NCBI GenBank assembly: GCA_963824415.1
Contig: CAWGPM010000014.1
Span: forward strand, 186,001 to 250,000
Direction: 5' to 3'
Origin: JABDQA01 sp963824415
GTDB taxonomy: Bacteria; Desulfobacterota; Desulfobulbia; Desulfobulbales; Desulfocapsaceae
DNA: 64,000 nucleotides
Shown here: one piece after another, positions 17,883 through 27,313 of the stretch
Numbering within the stretch: the first letter of the stretch is position 1
How the letters are laid out: every line of letters starts with the position of its first letter
The notes under the pieces: model-generated
Database searches by the model: none
Seen by the model: only the letters and a program-made list of their open reading frames with translations
What the model was told of the DNA's origin: nothing
Position numbers and translations under genes: made by a program

Positions 17883-18923
17883 ATGACTCACGCTGCCGAC
17901 GAGACAATACCTTTTTACCGCAACTGGCACGAGCTTATTAAGCCTGAAAAGCTTGAGACGGATAAAGACCGTCATACCAGCTCCTACGCCAAGATCGTCT
18001 GTCAGCCGCTGGAACGCGGCTTCGCGACGACGATTGGCAACTCACTGCGGCGGGTTCTGCTCTCTTCGATTCAGGGAGCGGCTATTACCACCGTGAAGAT
18101 CGAAGGGGCCCTGCACGAATTCACCACGTTAAAGGACGTGATGGAAGATGTCAGCGAAATCATCCTGAACATCAAGCAGGTGCGGCTGAAGCTCAATTGC
18201 GAAGAGCCGCAGAAGATTATCATTGAGAAGAAGGGTCCGGGTGAAGTGCTCGCAGCTGATATCACCCCGTCGGCCTATGTCGAGGTGATGAACCCTGACC
18301 AGCTCATCTGCACGCTGACCGGTAAAACCGATTTCGTTGCCGAGATGACGGTGGAGTGGGGCAAGGGCTACCAGCCGGCCGAGCGCCAAGAAAAAGAGGA
18401 GCTTTCCATCGGCCAGATTCCGATTGACGCGATTTTTTCCCCGATCAAGCGGATCCAGTACGTCGTTTCCCAGGCCCGGGTCGGCCAGATGACCGACTAT
18501 GACAAATTGACCATGGAGATCGAGACCGACGGCAGTGTCACCCCGGAAGATGCGCTGGCTTATGCGGCCAAGATCCTCAAAGACCAGATGTCCATCTTCA
18601 TCAACTTCAACGAAGAACGGGCGGAGCCGGAGAAAGAGGAAGAGGACGAGAGCGATGCACCGCCGCTCAACCCCTACCTGGACAAACCGGTTGAGGACCT
18701 GGAGCTTTCGGTGCGATCAGCCAATTGCTTGAAAAACGCAGAAATTTATTTCATCGGTGATCTGGCCCAGAAGTCCGACCAGGAGATGCTCAAGACCAAG
18801 AATTTCGGCCGCAAGTCGCTCAATGAAATCAAGACCCTGCTGGCAGACATGGGGCTGACCCTGGGGATGAAGTTCGACAACTGGATGCGCCCTGAAATTC
18901 CGGAAAAGAAAAAAGAGCAATAA
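17883..18923 (+). CDS. rpoA: RNA polymerase alpha subunit
   Basis: Alpha dimerises to scaffold RNA polymerase assembly and contacts activators and UP elements through its C-terminal domain. The product is 346 residues. The N-terminal domain shows GFATTIGNSLRRVLLSS and the C-terminal domain shows NCLKNAEIYFIGDLAQKS and the NFGRKSLNEIKTLL helix-hairpin-helix, joined by an acidic linker near residue 255. ATG 17883 is chosen because AAAGGGA lies just upstream and the upstream in-frame extension is unlike any alpha. Confidence 0.96.
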   Translation: MTHAADETIPFYRNWHELIKPEKLETDKDRHTSSYAKIVCQPLERGFATTIGNSLRRVLLSSIQGAAITTVKIEGALHEFTTLKDVMEDVSEIILNIKQVRLKLNCEEPQKIIIEKKGPGEVLAADITPSAYVEVMNPDQLICTLTGKTDFVAEMTVEWGKGYQPAERQEKEELSIGQIPIDAIFSPIKRIQYVVSQARVGQMTDYDKLTMEIETDGSVTPEDALAYAAKILKDQMSIFINFNEERAEPEKEEEDESDAPPLNPYLDKPVEDLELSVRSANCLKNAEIYFIGDLAQKSDQEMLKTKNFGRKSLNEIKTLLADMGLTLGMKFDNWMRPEIPEKKKEQ

Positions 18924-18986
18924 CATCATTTACAACGCTTTAAAAGGCTGGTTGCAGCTGGTTGATAATCAGTTGAGGAAAATATC

Positions 18987-19376
18987 ATGAGACACGGAAA
19001 ATCTGGCAGGAAACTCGGTCGCACGAGTTCACATCGACAGGCAATGTTCAGGAATATGGTGACCTCGCTATTCGAGCACGAACGCATCGTCACCACTGAA
19101 CAGAAGGCAAAGGAAATCAGGCCTATAGCAGAGAAGATGATCACCCTGGCCAAGCGCGGCGATCTGCATGCCAGGCGCCAGGCCCTGGACTATATTCGTC
19201 GCAAGGATGTGGTTGCCAAGCTCTTCGATGAGATCCAGAGCCAGTTCAGCGACCGGCAGGGCGGCTACACCAGGATCATCAAGACTGGCATCCGTCGGGG
19301 CGATGCCGCGGCGATGGCGATCATCGAACTGGTCGGCTACGAAGAAGACCTGGGCGAAGAGGCCGACAAGAGCTGA
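18987..19376 (+). CDS. rplQ: 50S ribosomal protein L17
   Basis: L17 lies near the tunnel exit. The 129-residue product begins MRHGKSGRKLGRTSSHRQAM, the family signature, and ends in a short acidic tail. It closes the alpha block and is followed by an intrinsic terminator 28 bases after its stop. Confidence 0.98.
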   Translation: MRHGKSGRKLGRTSSHRQAMFRNMVTSLFEHERIVTTEQKAKEIRPIAEKMITLAKRGDLHARRQALDYIRRKDVVAKLFDEIQSQFSDRQGGYTRIIKTGIRRGDAAAMAIIELVGYEEDLGEEADKS

Positions 19377-19404
19377 GCCTGAACCCTGCTTAAAGCTTTA
19401 CCTG

Positions 19405-19440
19405 AAGCTGACATTGAACCTGGTTCATGTCAGCTTTTTT
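19405..19440 (+). terminator. intrinsic terminator after rplQ
   Basis: AAGCTGACA (19405-19413) pairs with TGTCAGCTT (19428-19436), with an inner GAACC/GGTTC stem, followed by a run of six T. This is the clear end of the ribosomal protein transcription unit. Confidence 0.85.
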
Positions 19441-19460
19441 GCGTTGAAAAAAGATGTCCA

Positions 19461-20228
19461 ATGTCTGAGACCAAACAGTTTCCGGAAGGCATGACGCCGC
19501 TGGCAGGCGCGCCGTTCACGTTCAGATGCCATCCGGGTGTTTCCTGTTTTACCGTCTGCTGTAAAAAGGTGGATCTCGATCTTTATCCGTACGATATCAT
19601 CCGACTGAAGAACAATTTGTCGATCGATTCAGAGCAATTCTTACGCAGCCATACCGAGCTTGCCAAGGGGGCTAACCCTTATTTCCCCGCACTCAAGCTC
19701 AAGCTGAAGCACAAAGCTGGCGTTGCCTGCTGTCCCTTTCTGGATGAGACGGGCTGTCTGGTTTACCGTGACCGGCCCACCGCCTGCAGGACGTACCCGT
19801 TGGAACGCGCGGTGGACCGCAGTGCAGCACGCGGCCGGGGCGACGATTATTACTTTCTGGTCAAACACGATTACTGCAAAGGGCACTATGAAGATCAGGA
19901 AATGAACGTCAAACGCTGGATCAGAAATCAGCAGCTCGATACCTTCAACCTGATGAACGAGCGCTGGACCGAAATCGACACCTTGTTTGCCACTAACCCC
20001 TGGAAGGGCGAGGGCAGCGGCGGCCCCAAACAGCAGCTGGCTTTTATGGTCTGCTACGATATAGACGGCTTCAGACGTTTTGCTGCCGGGCAGCGCCTGG
20101 TCGAACAATATCAACTCAAGCGCGAACTTAGAAAAAAGCTGGAAAGAGACGATGAGGAGCTGCTGAAGTTTGGTTTTGAATGGCTCAAGGACATCTTCGG
20201 CGGACGTTCAGTGCTGCTCAGGCGCTGA
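19461..20228 (+). CDS. YkgJ family cysteine-cluster protein
   Basis: This 255-residue soluble protein has the YkgJ-type Cys cluster: CHPGVSC near residue 23, CC at 33-34, then CCPFLDETGC, a RPTACRTYP motif and a later HDYC. The family is thought to bind zinc or an iron-sulfur cluster and has no settled function. It stands alone between the rplQ terminator and rpsB on the same strand. No partner gene suggests a substrate. Confidence 0.85.
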   Translation: MSETKQFPEGMTPLAGAPFTFRCHPGVSCFTVCCKKVDLDLYPYDIIRLKNNLSIDSEQFLRSHTELAKGANPYFPALKLKLKHKAGVACCPFLDETGCLVYRDRPTACRTYPLERAVDRSAARGRGDDYYFLVKHDYCKGHYEDQEMNVKRWIRNQQLDTFNLMNERWTEIDTLFATNPWKGEGSGGPKQQLAFMVCYDIDGFRRFAAGQRLVEQYQLKRELRKKLERDDEELLKFGFEWLKDIFGGRSVLLRR

Positions 20229-20263
20229 GACCTGCTGGCCTGGTTTTTGAATAGATCAGATGC

Positions 20264-20292
20264 TTGCACAAGCGGTTCGTTCATGGTAAAAG
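20264..20292 (+). promoter_or_regulatory. candidate promoter for rpsB-tsf
   Basis: TTGCAC (20264-20269) and TAAAAG (20287-20292) are separated by 17 bases in the 194-base gap before rpsB. The long leader that would follow also holds two similar CATGGTAAA copies (about 20282 and 20323). Both boxes are imperfect matches, so the call is tentative. Confidence 0.35.
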
Positions 20293-20422
20293 AAAATGTT
20301 TTGCGCCCACTATGTCGGGTGCATGGTAAAGAGATACATAAAACACACATCTCCCGCCAATCTGGTGTCGGCATTGTGGCTGATTATGAGGGGATGGAGG
20401 AACAACCAGAAGGAGGTTTTTC

Positions 20423-21229
20423 ATGGCTAATGCAAGTGTAAAAGAGATGCTGCAGGCAGGTCTGCATTTCGGACATCAGACCCGGCGCTGGAACCCGAAG
20501 ATGAAACCCTATATCTACGGGCCGCGCAACGGTATCTATATAATCAATCTGGATCTGACCAGGCGCATGTTCGACAAGGCCTGCGATTTTCTCACACAAG
20601 AGATCGCCAACGGCGGCTCCGTGCTGTTTGTCGGCACCAAGCGTCAGGCCCAGGCGATTATCCGGGAAGAGGCCAAGCGCTGCAACATGTTCTACGTCGA
20701 TCATCGCTGGCTCGGCGGCATGCTGACCAACTTCCAGACCATCAAGACCAGCGTGGAGCGACTCAAATCGATCGAGTCGATGCAGGCCGACGGTTCCATC
20801 AGCAAGTTCCCGAAAAAGGAAATCCTGCAGATGGAAAAAGAACGGATTAAACTCGAGAGAAACGTCGGCGGGATCAAAGACATGCGCTCCCTGCCCACGG
20901 TCATGTTCGTCGTCGATCCCAAGGCTGAGGCAATTGCCGTCAACGAAGCCCGCAAGCTCCACATCCCGATCATCGCGATTACCGATACGAACTGCGATCC
21001 CGACGGCATCGATTACCTGATTCCGGGCAACGATGATGCGATCAAGGCAATCAGGCTGATCAGCAGCTACGTCGCCGAGGCGGTCCTGCAGGGCCAGGCT
21101 GCGCGCGATGGGGAGAATGCCTCGGACGAGGCTCTGCAGGCCGCGATGGCCGATGGTGAGCAGGATGGTGGCGCTGAGGTCGAAGAAAAATCGCCGGACG
21201 GCGCGGTGCAGGAAGAGGCCACCGAATAA
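20423..21229 (+). CDS. rpsB: 30S ribosomal protein S2
   Basis: S2 binds the 30S back side and recruits S1. The 268-residue protein has the MLQAGLHFGHQTRRWNPKM start, the FVGTKRQAQ segment, the RWLGGMLTNF motif and DTNCDP. The last 40 residues form an acidic Glu/Asp-rich tail. AGAAGGAGG lies before the ATG. In many bacteria rpsB-tsf is autoregulated by S2. Confidence 0.98.
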   Translation: MANASVKEMLQAGLHFGHQTRRWNPKMKPYIYGPRNGIYIINLDLTRRMFDKACDFLTQEIANGGSVLFVGTKRQAQAIIREEAKRCNMFYVDHRWLGGMLTNFQTIKTSVERLKSIESMQADGSISKFPKKEILQMEKERIKLERNVGGIKDMRSLPTVMFVVDPKAEAIAVNEARKLHIPIIAITDTNCDPDGIDYLIPGNDDAIKAIRLISSYVAEAVLQGQAARDGENASDEALQAAMADGEQDGGAEVEEKSPDGAVQEEATE

Positions 21230-21277
21230 TTCGACCAGCGACCCCCCCGCCGAGGCGGGTGGGAGTTACTGTTATCA

Positions 21278-21304
21278 GGGGCGGTCATTTGACGGCCCCT
21301 TTTC
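21278..21304 (+). terminator. terminator or attenuator hairpin between rpsB and tsf
   Basis: GGGGC (21278-21282) and GCCCC pair, with an inner GTCA/TGAC stem and one mismatch, followed by TTTTC. A tighter CCCGCC/GGCGGG hairpin lies just upstream at about 21246-21259. Together they could partly stop transcription after rpsB. Confidence 0.55.
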
Positions 21305-21449
21305 ATTATTGACGTGATACGCACCTCTTTGGCGAAAAGGGAAGCGGTCAGCAAGCTCATACGGTTTGAAATCAGATTCGATATAACACGATTTGTGTCC
21401 GCAAAGGCTTAGAATTTCTGGGGATACAGGAGAGTAACGGAGGAATATC

Positions 21450-22046
21450 ATGAAAATTACCACGCAGATGGTAAAAGAATTGCGCGATAAGACCAGTGCC
21501 GGAATGATGGATTGTAAGAAGGCGCTCAGCGAGACCGACGGCGATATGGAAAAAGCAGTTGACCTGCTTCGCAAAAAAGGTCTGGCGGTGGCAGCCAAAC
21601 GGGCCGGCAGAGCAACCTCGGAAGGGGTTATCGAAACCTACATCCATGCCGGTGGAAAACTCGGCGTGATGATCGAGCTCAACTGCGAGACCGATTTTGT
21701 CGCCAAGACTGATCAGTTCAAAGAGCTGGCCAGGGATCTGGCCATGCACATTGCGGCGTCCAACCCGGTTGCCATCGATCGTGAAACTGTGCCTGAGGAT
21801 GTGCTCGCCCGGGAGAAAGATATTTACGTACAGCAGGCGCTTGAGTCCGGTAAACCGGAGAATATCGTCGAGAAAATCGTCTCCGGTAAAATGGACAAGT
21901 TCCTGGCGGAAATCTGCCTGTTGGAACAGAAATATGTCAAAGATCCTGATCTCAGCGTCCAGGACCTGCTGACCGACTGCGTCGGCAAGATGGGTGAGAA
22001 TATCTCGGTCAAGCGCTTTGCACGTTTCCAGATCGGGTTGGAATAG
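21450..22046 (+). CDS. tsf: translation elongation factor Ts, short form
   Basis: EF-Ts exchanges GDP on EF-Tu. The 198-residue product has the N-terminal UBA-like domain (TTQMVKELRDKTSAGMMDCK) and the IELNCETDFVAKTD core. It is about 85 residues shorter than E. coli EF-Ts, similar to the short form of Thermus with a single core subdomain. GGAGG precedes the ATG. Confidence 0.97.
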   Translation: MKITTQMVKELRDKTSAGMMDCKKALSETDGDMEKAVDLLRKKGLAVAAKRAGRATSEGVIETYIHAGGKLGVMIELNCETDFVAKTDQFKELARDLAMHIAASNPVAIDRETVPEDVLAREKDIYVQQALESGKPENIVEKIVSGKMDKFLAEICLLEQKYVKDPDLSVQDLLTDCVGKMGENISVKRFARFQIGLE

Positions 22047-22149
22047 CTCCGTTCGGCGTCAATGAAGCGATGGAGGGAAATGCTTTTATCGGTGATCGGT
22101 AAAGCAGCGATGAAAGCAAAATAAAACAGCAGTACACGGGGGCATCTTG

Positions 22150-22866
22150 ATGCAGGTCAAATACCGGCGAATTCTTCTGAAACTGAGCGGTGAAGCTTTG
22201 ATGGGTGAGGATTCGTTCGGGATCAGCACCAAGGTACTTGATTTTGTTGCCTCCGAGATCAAGGATATCGTCGGTCTCGGTGTCGAGACCGGACTGGTGA
22301 TCGGGGGCGGCAACATTTTCAGGGGCGTGGCCGGGGCCAGCAAAGGCATGGACCGCTCGACCGCTGACAATATGGGCATGCTGGCCACGGTGATGAATAG
22401 TCTGGCCATGCAGGATGCCCTGGAGCGCTGCGGTGTAGATACCAGAGTCCAGTCTGCCATTCCGATGCAGTCCGTTTGTGAGCCTTACATCAGAAGGCGG
22501 GCCACCAGGCACCTGGAAAAGGGCCGCACCGTCATCTTCGCTGCCGGTACCGGCAATCCCTATTTTACCACCGACTCGGCCGGCGTCCTGCGGGCCCTGG
22601 AAATCGACGCCGATCTGATTATCAAGGCCACCAAGGTCGATGGCGTTTATGACAAGGATCCGGTAAAATACTCCGATGCGGTCAAGTTCGAGACCCTGAC
22701 CTATGACACCGTGCTCAAACAGGGGCTCAGGGTTATGGATGCCGCAGGAATTGCGCTGGCCAAAGAGGACAACAAGCCGATTCTGGTCATGAATATGACG
22801 GTACCCGGCAATATCAGCAAAGCGGTACGTGGGGAACATGTCGGCACGCTGATCAGCTCTTCGTAG
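22150..22866 (+). CDS. pyrH: uridylate kinase
   Basis: UMP kinase makes UDP from UMP in pyrimidine synthesis. The 238-residue protein belongs to the amino acid kinase fold: KLSGEALMG at the phosphate loop, GLVIGGGNIFRG, and the ATKVDGVYDKDP segment near residue 160. GGGGG at 22138-22142 favours ATG 22150; a TTG sits directly before it. It stands in the conserved rpsB-tsf-pyrH-frr order. Confidence 0.97.
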   Translation: MQVKYRRILLKLSGEALMGEDSFGISTKVLDFVASEIKDIVGLGVETGLVIGGGNIFRGVAGASKGMDRSTADNMGMLATVMNSLAMQDALERCGVDTRVQSAIPMQSVCEPYIRRRATRHLEKGRTVIFAAGTGNPYFTTDSAGVLRALEIDADLIIKATKVDGVYDKDPVKYSDAVKFETLTYDTVLKQGLRVMDAAGIALAKEDNKPILVMNMTVPGNISKAVRGEHVGTLISSS

Positions 22867-22901
22867 ACAATCACTTTCAACTCAGCATAGGAGTCAGCAC
22901 C

Positions 22902-23456
22902 ATGAGCGATGTGATATTTGAGATGGCTGAAAAGATGGAAAAAAGCGTCGAGGCGTTTAAAAATGAGCTGGCCAAGATTCGTACGGGCCGTGCTTCACTG
23001 GCCCTGCTCGATGATATCAAGGTCCATGCTTACGGCAGCGAGATGCCGCTCAACCAGGTCAGCACACTGACCATTCCCGAGAGCAGAACCATAGCCATTC
23101 AGCCCTGGGATCCACAGGTCCTCGGTGCCATCGAAAAGGCGATTCTGAAATCAGACGTTGGCCTGACGCCGGTCAACGACGGCAAGATAATCCGCTTGAA
23201 TATCCCCCAGCTCACGGAAGAGCGACGCAGGGAACTGGTCAAACAGGTGAAAAAAGTTGCCGAGGAATTCCGGGTCGCGATCCGCAACGTACGCAGGGAC
23301 GCCATTGATATCTTGAAAAAGCAGAAAAAAGACAAAGAGATATCAGAAGACGATCTATTCAAGTTCCAGGATGACGCGCAGTCTGAAACCGATACCTACA
23401 TCGCCCAGATAGACGAGATAACCGCCTCCAAGGAAAACGAGGTGATGGACGTCTAA
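22902..23456 (+). CDS. frr: ribosome recycling factor
   Basis: RRF splits post-termination ribosomes together with EF-G. The 184-residue product has the FKNELAKIRTGRASLALLD start and the NIPQLTEERRRELVKQVKK hinge-helix signature. It follows pyrH by 35 bases. Confidence 0.98.
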   Translation: MSDVIFEMAEKMEKSVEAFKNELAKIRTGRASLALLDDIKVHAYGSEMPLNQVSTLTIPESRTIAIQPWDPQVLGAIEKAILKSDVGLTPVNDGKIIRLNIPQLTEERRRELVKQVKKVAEEFRVAIRNVRRDAIDILKKQKKDKEISEDDLFKFQDDAQSETDTYIAQIDEITASKENEVMDV

Positions 23457-23496
23457 GACAGTGGATGCCGCTGCTGCAACGTCCTGAATCCGCCTC

Positions 23497-24249
23497 ATGA
23501 CCTCTCCTGTGAACCTTGATCTCGACAGCATCCCAAGACATGTGGCCATCGTCATGGACGGCAATGGCCGCTGGGCTCAGAAACGCAGGAAACCGAGACT
23601 TTACGGGCACAAGGTCGGTGCAGATTCGGTGCGCGAGATTGTCGAAGCCTCGCGGGAAATAGGTGTGGGCTATCTGACTCTGTACGCCTTCTCATCGGAA
23701 AACTGGAATCGCCCGAAGCAGGAAGTCACCGGGCTGATGAATATCCTGAAAACTTATCTCGTTTCCGAACTGGCCCGGATGGAGAAGAACGGCATCCGTC
23801 TGAACTGCATCGGCGATGTGACCAAGCTGCCCCAAGGGGTTCGCCAGACCCTGAACGATTCGATCCGCCGTACCGCAGACAACGACAAACTGGTGCTCAA
23901 CCTGGCCTTGAGTTATGGCGCCAGGGACGAGATCTGTGAGGCGGTCAAGGCGATCGCAGCGAAGTGCGGCTTATCTGCCCTGCGGCCCGAAGACATTGAT
24001 CATCAGTGCATCGCCGATCATCTCTATACCGCGGGCCAACCCGATCCCGATCTGCTGATACGCACCGGCGGCGAGCGGCGGCTGTCCAATTTCCTGCTCT
24101 GGCAGGCCTCCTATGCGGAGATCTATTTCACCCGGACCAAGTGGCCAGATTTCCGGCGTGATGCCTATTTCCAGGCTTTGTCTGATTTTCAGCAGCGGGA
24201 GCGACGCTATGGCAGGACAGGTGCTCAGTTGGGAGGAAAATCCGTATGA
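23497..24249 (+). CDS. uppS: undecaprenyl diphosphate synthase
   Basis: This cis-prenyltransferase builds the C55 lipid carrier used for peptidoglycan and polysaccharide synthesis. The 250-residue protein has VAIVMDGNGRWA with catalytic Asp21, FSSENWNRP and the C-terminal RTGGERRLSNFLLWQ signature with EIYFT. It starts the coupled uppS-cdsA-dxr-rseP-tsaB-ispG chain, overlapping cdsA by four bases. Confidence 0.97.
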   Translation: MTSPVNLDLDSIPRHVAIVMDGNGRWAQKRRKPRLYGHKVGADSVREIVEASREIGVGYLTLYAFSSENWNRPKQEVTGLMNILKTYLVSELARMEKNGIRLNCIGDVTKLPQGVRQTLNDSIRRTADNDKLVLNLALSYGARDEICEAVKAIAAKCGLSALRPEDIDHQCIADHLYTAGQPDPDLLIRTGGERRLSNFLLWQASYAEIYFTRTKWPDFRRDAYFQALSDFQQRERRYGRTGAQLGGKSV

Positions 24250-25049
24250 AGCGCACCGTGCCCGGGTTGCTGCTGGCTGCCATCTGGCTGCTTCTGTTGA
24301 TTTATGGGTCCGTACAACTGTTCTGGGCGGTTGTTCTGTTGATCGCTTTTATCGGCGGCCGTGAATACTGCCGTATGGTGCTTGACGGCCAACTCTATGA
24401 ACCAGATCGGATTGTCTTACCGCTGATCATGATTCTGCCGGTGGCCGCAGCCCTGTTTTCCCGGCAACATGAGCTGGCGGCTGCCTTTGGCTTTCTGCTC
24501 GGTCTGCTGGGGCTGATCGGCTACCTGCTGTATCACTACCGGCGCTTTGAACATCCGCTTTCTCTGCTTTACCGCGGGGTGCTGGGGCTGGTTATCATCG
24601 GTTATTTTGCCTCCCATCTGGTTCTGATCAGGGGGCTGAACGATGGGGCCCACTGGCTGATCATCCTCAGTGCGGTCACCGCCGGAACCGATACTGCTGC
24701 ATACCTGGTCGGATCTGCCTGGGGCAAGCGGAAACTGTGCCCGCATATCAGTCCGAACAAGACCGTGGAGGGTGCTCTGGGTGGACTCGCAGGCGGGGTG
24801 ATTATGGCATTATTGCTGGCGCTGGTATTCCCCGTGCAAAGCAGTATGGCTGTTATCGGCTGTATCGCCCTGGTGCTCTCAATCGGCTCGATGGTGGGAG
24901 ATCTGCTTGAGTCCATCATCAAAAGAGGCTGCGGAGTCAAAGACTCCGGCACTATTTTAGGTGGTCACGGCGGCGTACTCGATCGACTAGATTCGATGCT
25001 GCTGGCCGGGCCGCTGCTTTACTACATGCTTATCTACCTGGGTTTTTGA
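24246..25049 (+). CDS. cdsA: phosphatidate cytidylyltransferase
   Basis: CdsA makes CDP-diacylglycerol from phosphatidate and CTP for phospholipid synthesis. The 267-residue protein is almost entirely hydrophobic with about seven membrane segments. The C-terminal signature with KRGCGVKDSG and HGGVLDRLDS is complete. It overlaps uppS (ATGA) and dxr (TGATG). Confidence 0.96.
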   Translation: MKRTVPGLLLAAIWLLLLIYGSVQLFWAVVLLIAFIGGREYCRMVLDGQLYEPDRIVLPLIMILPVAAALFSRQHELAAAFGFLLGLLGLIGYLLYHYRRFEHPLSLLYRGVLGLVIIGYFASHLVLIRGLNDGAHWLIILSAVTAGTDTAAYLVGSAWGKRKLCPHISPNKTVEGALGGLAGGVIMALLLALVFPVQSSMAVIGCIALVLSIGSMVGDLLESIIKRGCGVKDSGTILGGHGGVLDRLDSMLLAGPLLYYMLIYLGF

Positions 25050-26212
25050 TGAAAAATCTCTCTCTGCTCGGCTCCACCGGTTCCATCGGAGTCAATGTAC
25101 TCAATGTCGTTCGCCAATTTCCGGAGCGTTTCCGGATCTGCGGTCTGGCGGCGGGGAGAAATACCCAGTTGCTGGCTGACCAGGTGCTCGAATTCAGGCC
25201 TGCGCAGATCTCAGTCATCGATGAACTGCATCGCGACGAACTCTGCGGGCTGCTGCCCAGGGAATTTCATGACCTGGTGGTTTACGGCACTGAAGGAAAC
25301 ACCCGGGTTGCCGCGCTTGAGAGCGTCGATATGACGATCTGTGCGGTTGTCGGTGCGGCCGGTCTGTTGCCGACGATTGCCGCCATCGAGGCCGGCAAGG
25401 ATATAGGACTGGCCAACAAGGAGACTCTGGTCGTGGCAGGCAGGCTGGTTATGCGCAAGGCTGCAGAGAATAAGGTCAGACTGCTGCCCATCGATTCGGA
25501 GCACAGTGCGATTTTCCAGGCCCTGGAAGCCGGGCGCAGGGAAGATGTATCCCAGCTTATCCTGACCGCCTCGGGCGGACCGTTTCTGCACACCCCGGCC
25601 GAAGAGCTCGAAGCTGTGACCCGGGATGAAGCGCTGAATCATCCCAACTGGAGTATGGGCAAGAAAATCAGCATTGACTCGGCAACACTGATGAACAAGG
25701 GGCTCGAGGTGATCGAAGCGCACTGGCTCTTCAATATGGAACCCGGTGCGATCAGCGTGGTGGTTCATCCGCAGTCGATCGTACATTCGCTGGTCGAATA
25801 TCAGGATGGATCGGTGCTGGCACAGCTCGGCATCCCCGATATGAAAATTCCGATTGCTTATGCGCTGTCCTATCCGGAACGGTTGGCACTGGGGTTGAAA
25901 TCGCTCAACCTCTGGCAGTGCAGTGATCTCGAGTTTTATGAGCCTGATTACCGGCGTTTTCCGGCCCTGCGCCTTGCCTTTGAGGCGCTCGACCGAGGCG
26001 GCGTGAGTACCGCGGTACTCAATGCGGCCAATGAGGAAGCGGTGGCCGCATTTCTGGATATGCAGATTTCTTTTCCGATGATCTCCACCATTGTTGAACA
26101 GGCCATGGCACGAATCGACGGCGGCAGTGATGAACAATTGCAGGATCTGCTGGAAGCGGATCAGGCTGCCAGGGAACTGGCCAGATCACTGATAAGCTCA
26201 AACCCATTCTGA
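25049..26212 (+). CDS. dxr: 1-deoxy-D-xylulose 5-phosphate reductoisomerase
   Basis: Dxr performs the committed MEP-pathway step, making 2-C-methylerythritol 4-phosphate with NADPH. The 387-residue protein has the NADPH loop LGSTGSIG (7-14), the ALANKETLV-like GLANKETLV, the DSEHSAIFQ metal site and the HPQSIVHSLVEY loop. ATG 25049 overlaps the cdsA stop. ispG of the same pathway is three genes downstream. Confidence 0.97.
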   Translation: MKNLSLLGSTGSIGVNVLNVVRQFPERFRICGLAAGRNTQLLADQVLEFRPAQISVIDELHRDELCGLLPREFHDLVVYGTEGNTRVAALESVDMTICAVVGAAGLLPTIAAIEAGKDIGLANKETLVVAGRLVMRKAAENKVRLLPIDSEHSAIFQALEAGRREDVSQLILTASGGPFLHTPAEELEAVTRDEALNHPNWSMGKKISIDSATLMNKGLEVIEAHWLFNMEPGAISVVVHPQSIVHSLVEYQDGSVLAQLGIPDMKIPIAYALSYPERLALGLKSLNLWQCSDLEFYEPDYRRFPALRLAFEALDRGGVSTAVLNAANEEAVAAFLDMQISFPMISTIVEQAMARIDGGSDEQLQDLLEADQAARELARSLISSNPF

Positions 26213-26236
26213 TATTTTTCTGAGTACCCACGTTTT

Positions 26237-27313
26237 ATGAATACGCTTATCTCGTTTATCGTTGTTCTCGGTGTTTTGATCTTTGTCCACGAACTGGGGC
26301 ATTTTCTATTTGCCAAGCTGTTTCGGGTAAAGGTACTCAAATTTTCCCTGGGCTTTGGCCCGAAACTGTTCAGCAGGGTGGTGGGAGAGACCGAGTATCT
26401 GATCTCGGCCTTTCCCTTGGGCGGCTATGTTAAAATGTACGGCGAGCAGCCGGACGAAAAGGTTGACGACCCGGAACTGATTGGCCGCTCCTTCGCGGCG
26501 AAGCCGGTCTGGAATCGGTTTTTTATCGTCCTGGCGGGACCGCTGTTCAACCTGCTTTTTTCTGTTTTCCTGTTTTTCCTGATTTTTCTGGTCATGGGCA
26601 TACCGGAGAACCGCGATTCCACGACGATAGGCGAAGTCAGCGCCGATTCGCCTGCATTTGAGGCGGGGATCCTTGCAGAAGACACGATTGTCGCCATCGA
26701 CGACCAGGCGACCACGAGCTGGCTCGATGTACTGAATGCCGTTAGCAGCAGCGAGGGCAAAGAACTTGTCTTCACCGTTCTGCGGGAAGGCCAGGAACAC
26801 CGGATTATTGTGCAACCGGCTATGGACAGTGTCAAGAATGTCTTTGGTGAAGAGGTCGAGCAGCGCTTTATGATCGGCATCGTCAAAAAGGATATAATCG
26901 AATATGACCGGGTCGGGCCGATCAGGGCGCTGCAGGCCGGGATCTGGCAAACCTGGATGTTCATCTACCTGACTTTCATGGGGGTGGTGAAGATCATCCA
27001 GAATGTCGTACCCGCATCCGAGCTCGGTGGCCCGATTCTGATTGCCCAGCTTGCCGGAGAGCAGGCCCGGGCCGGCTGGCTCAACCTGGCCCACTTCATG
27101 GGGCTGCTCAGTGTAAATCTTGGCATTCTCAACCTGCTGCCGATACCGGTCCTGGACGGTGGCCACCTGGTCTTTCTGACCATCGAGGGAATTCGCCGAA
27201 AGCCCTTGAACGAACGGGCCCAGATCCTTGCTCAGCAGGTCGGTATAGCCCTGCTCGGCACCCTGATGCTGTTTGTCTTCTATAACGATATTGTCAGGAT
27301 CTTCAGGCCGTGA
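26237..27313 (+). CDS. rseP: RIP metalloprotease RseP
   Basis: RseP is a site-2 intramembrane protease that cleaves anti-sigma factors and remnant signal peptides. The 358-residue protein has the HELGH zinc motif at 18-22, one PDZ domain around residues 110-190 and the second active-site motif NLLPIPVLDGGHL in a C-terminal membrane helix. It has a single PDZ domain, unlike the two of E. coli. It overlaps tsaB by four bases. Confidence 0.96.
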   Translation: MNTLISFIVVLGVLIFVHELGHFLFAKLFRVKVLKFSLGFGPKLFSRVVGETEYLISAFPLGGYVKMYGEQPDEKVDDPELIGRSFAAKPVWNRFFIVLAGPLFNLLFSVFLFFLIFLVMGIPENRDSTTIGEVSADSPAFEAGILAEDTIVAIDDQATTSWLDVLNAVSSSEGKELVFTVLREGQEHRIIVQPAMDSVKNVFGEEVEQRFMIGIVKKDIIEYDRVGPIRALQAGIWQTWMFIYLTFMGVVKIIQNVVPASELGGPILIAQLAGEQARAGWLNLAHFMGLLSVNLGILNLLPIPVLDGGHLVFLTIEGIRRKPLNERAQILAQQVGIALLGTLMLFVFYNDIVRIFRP

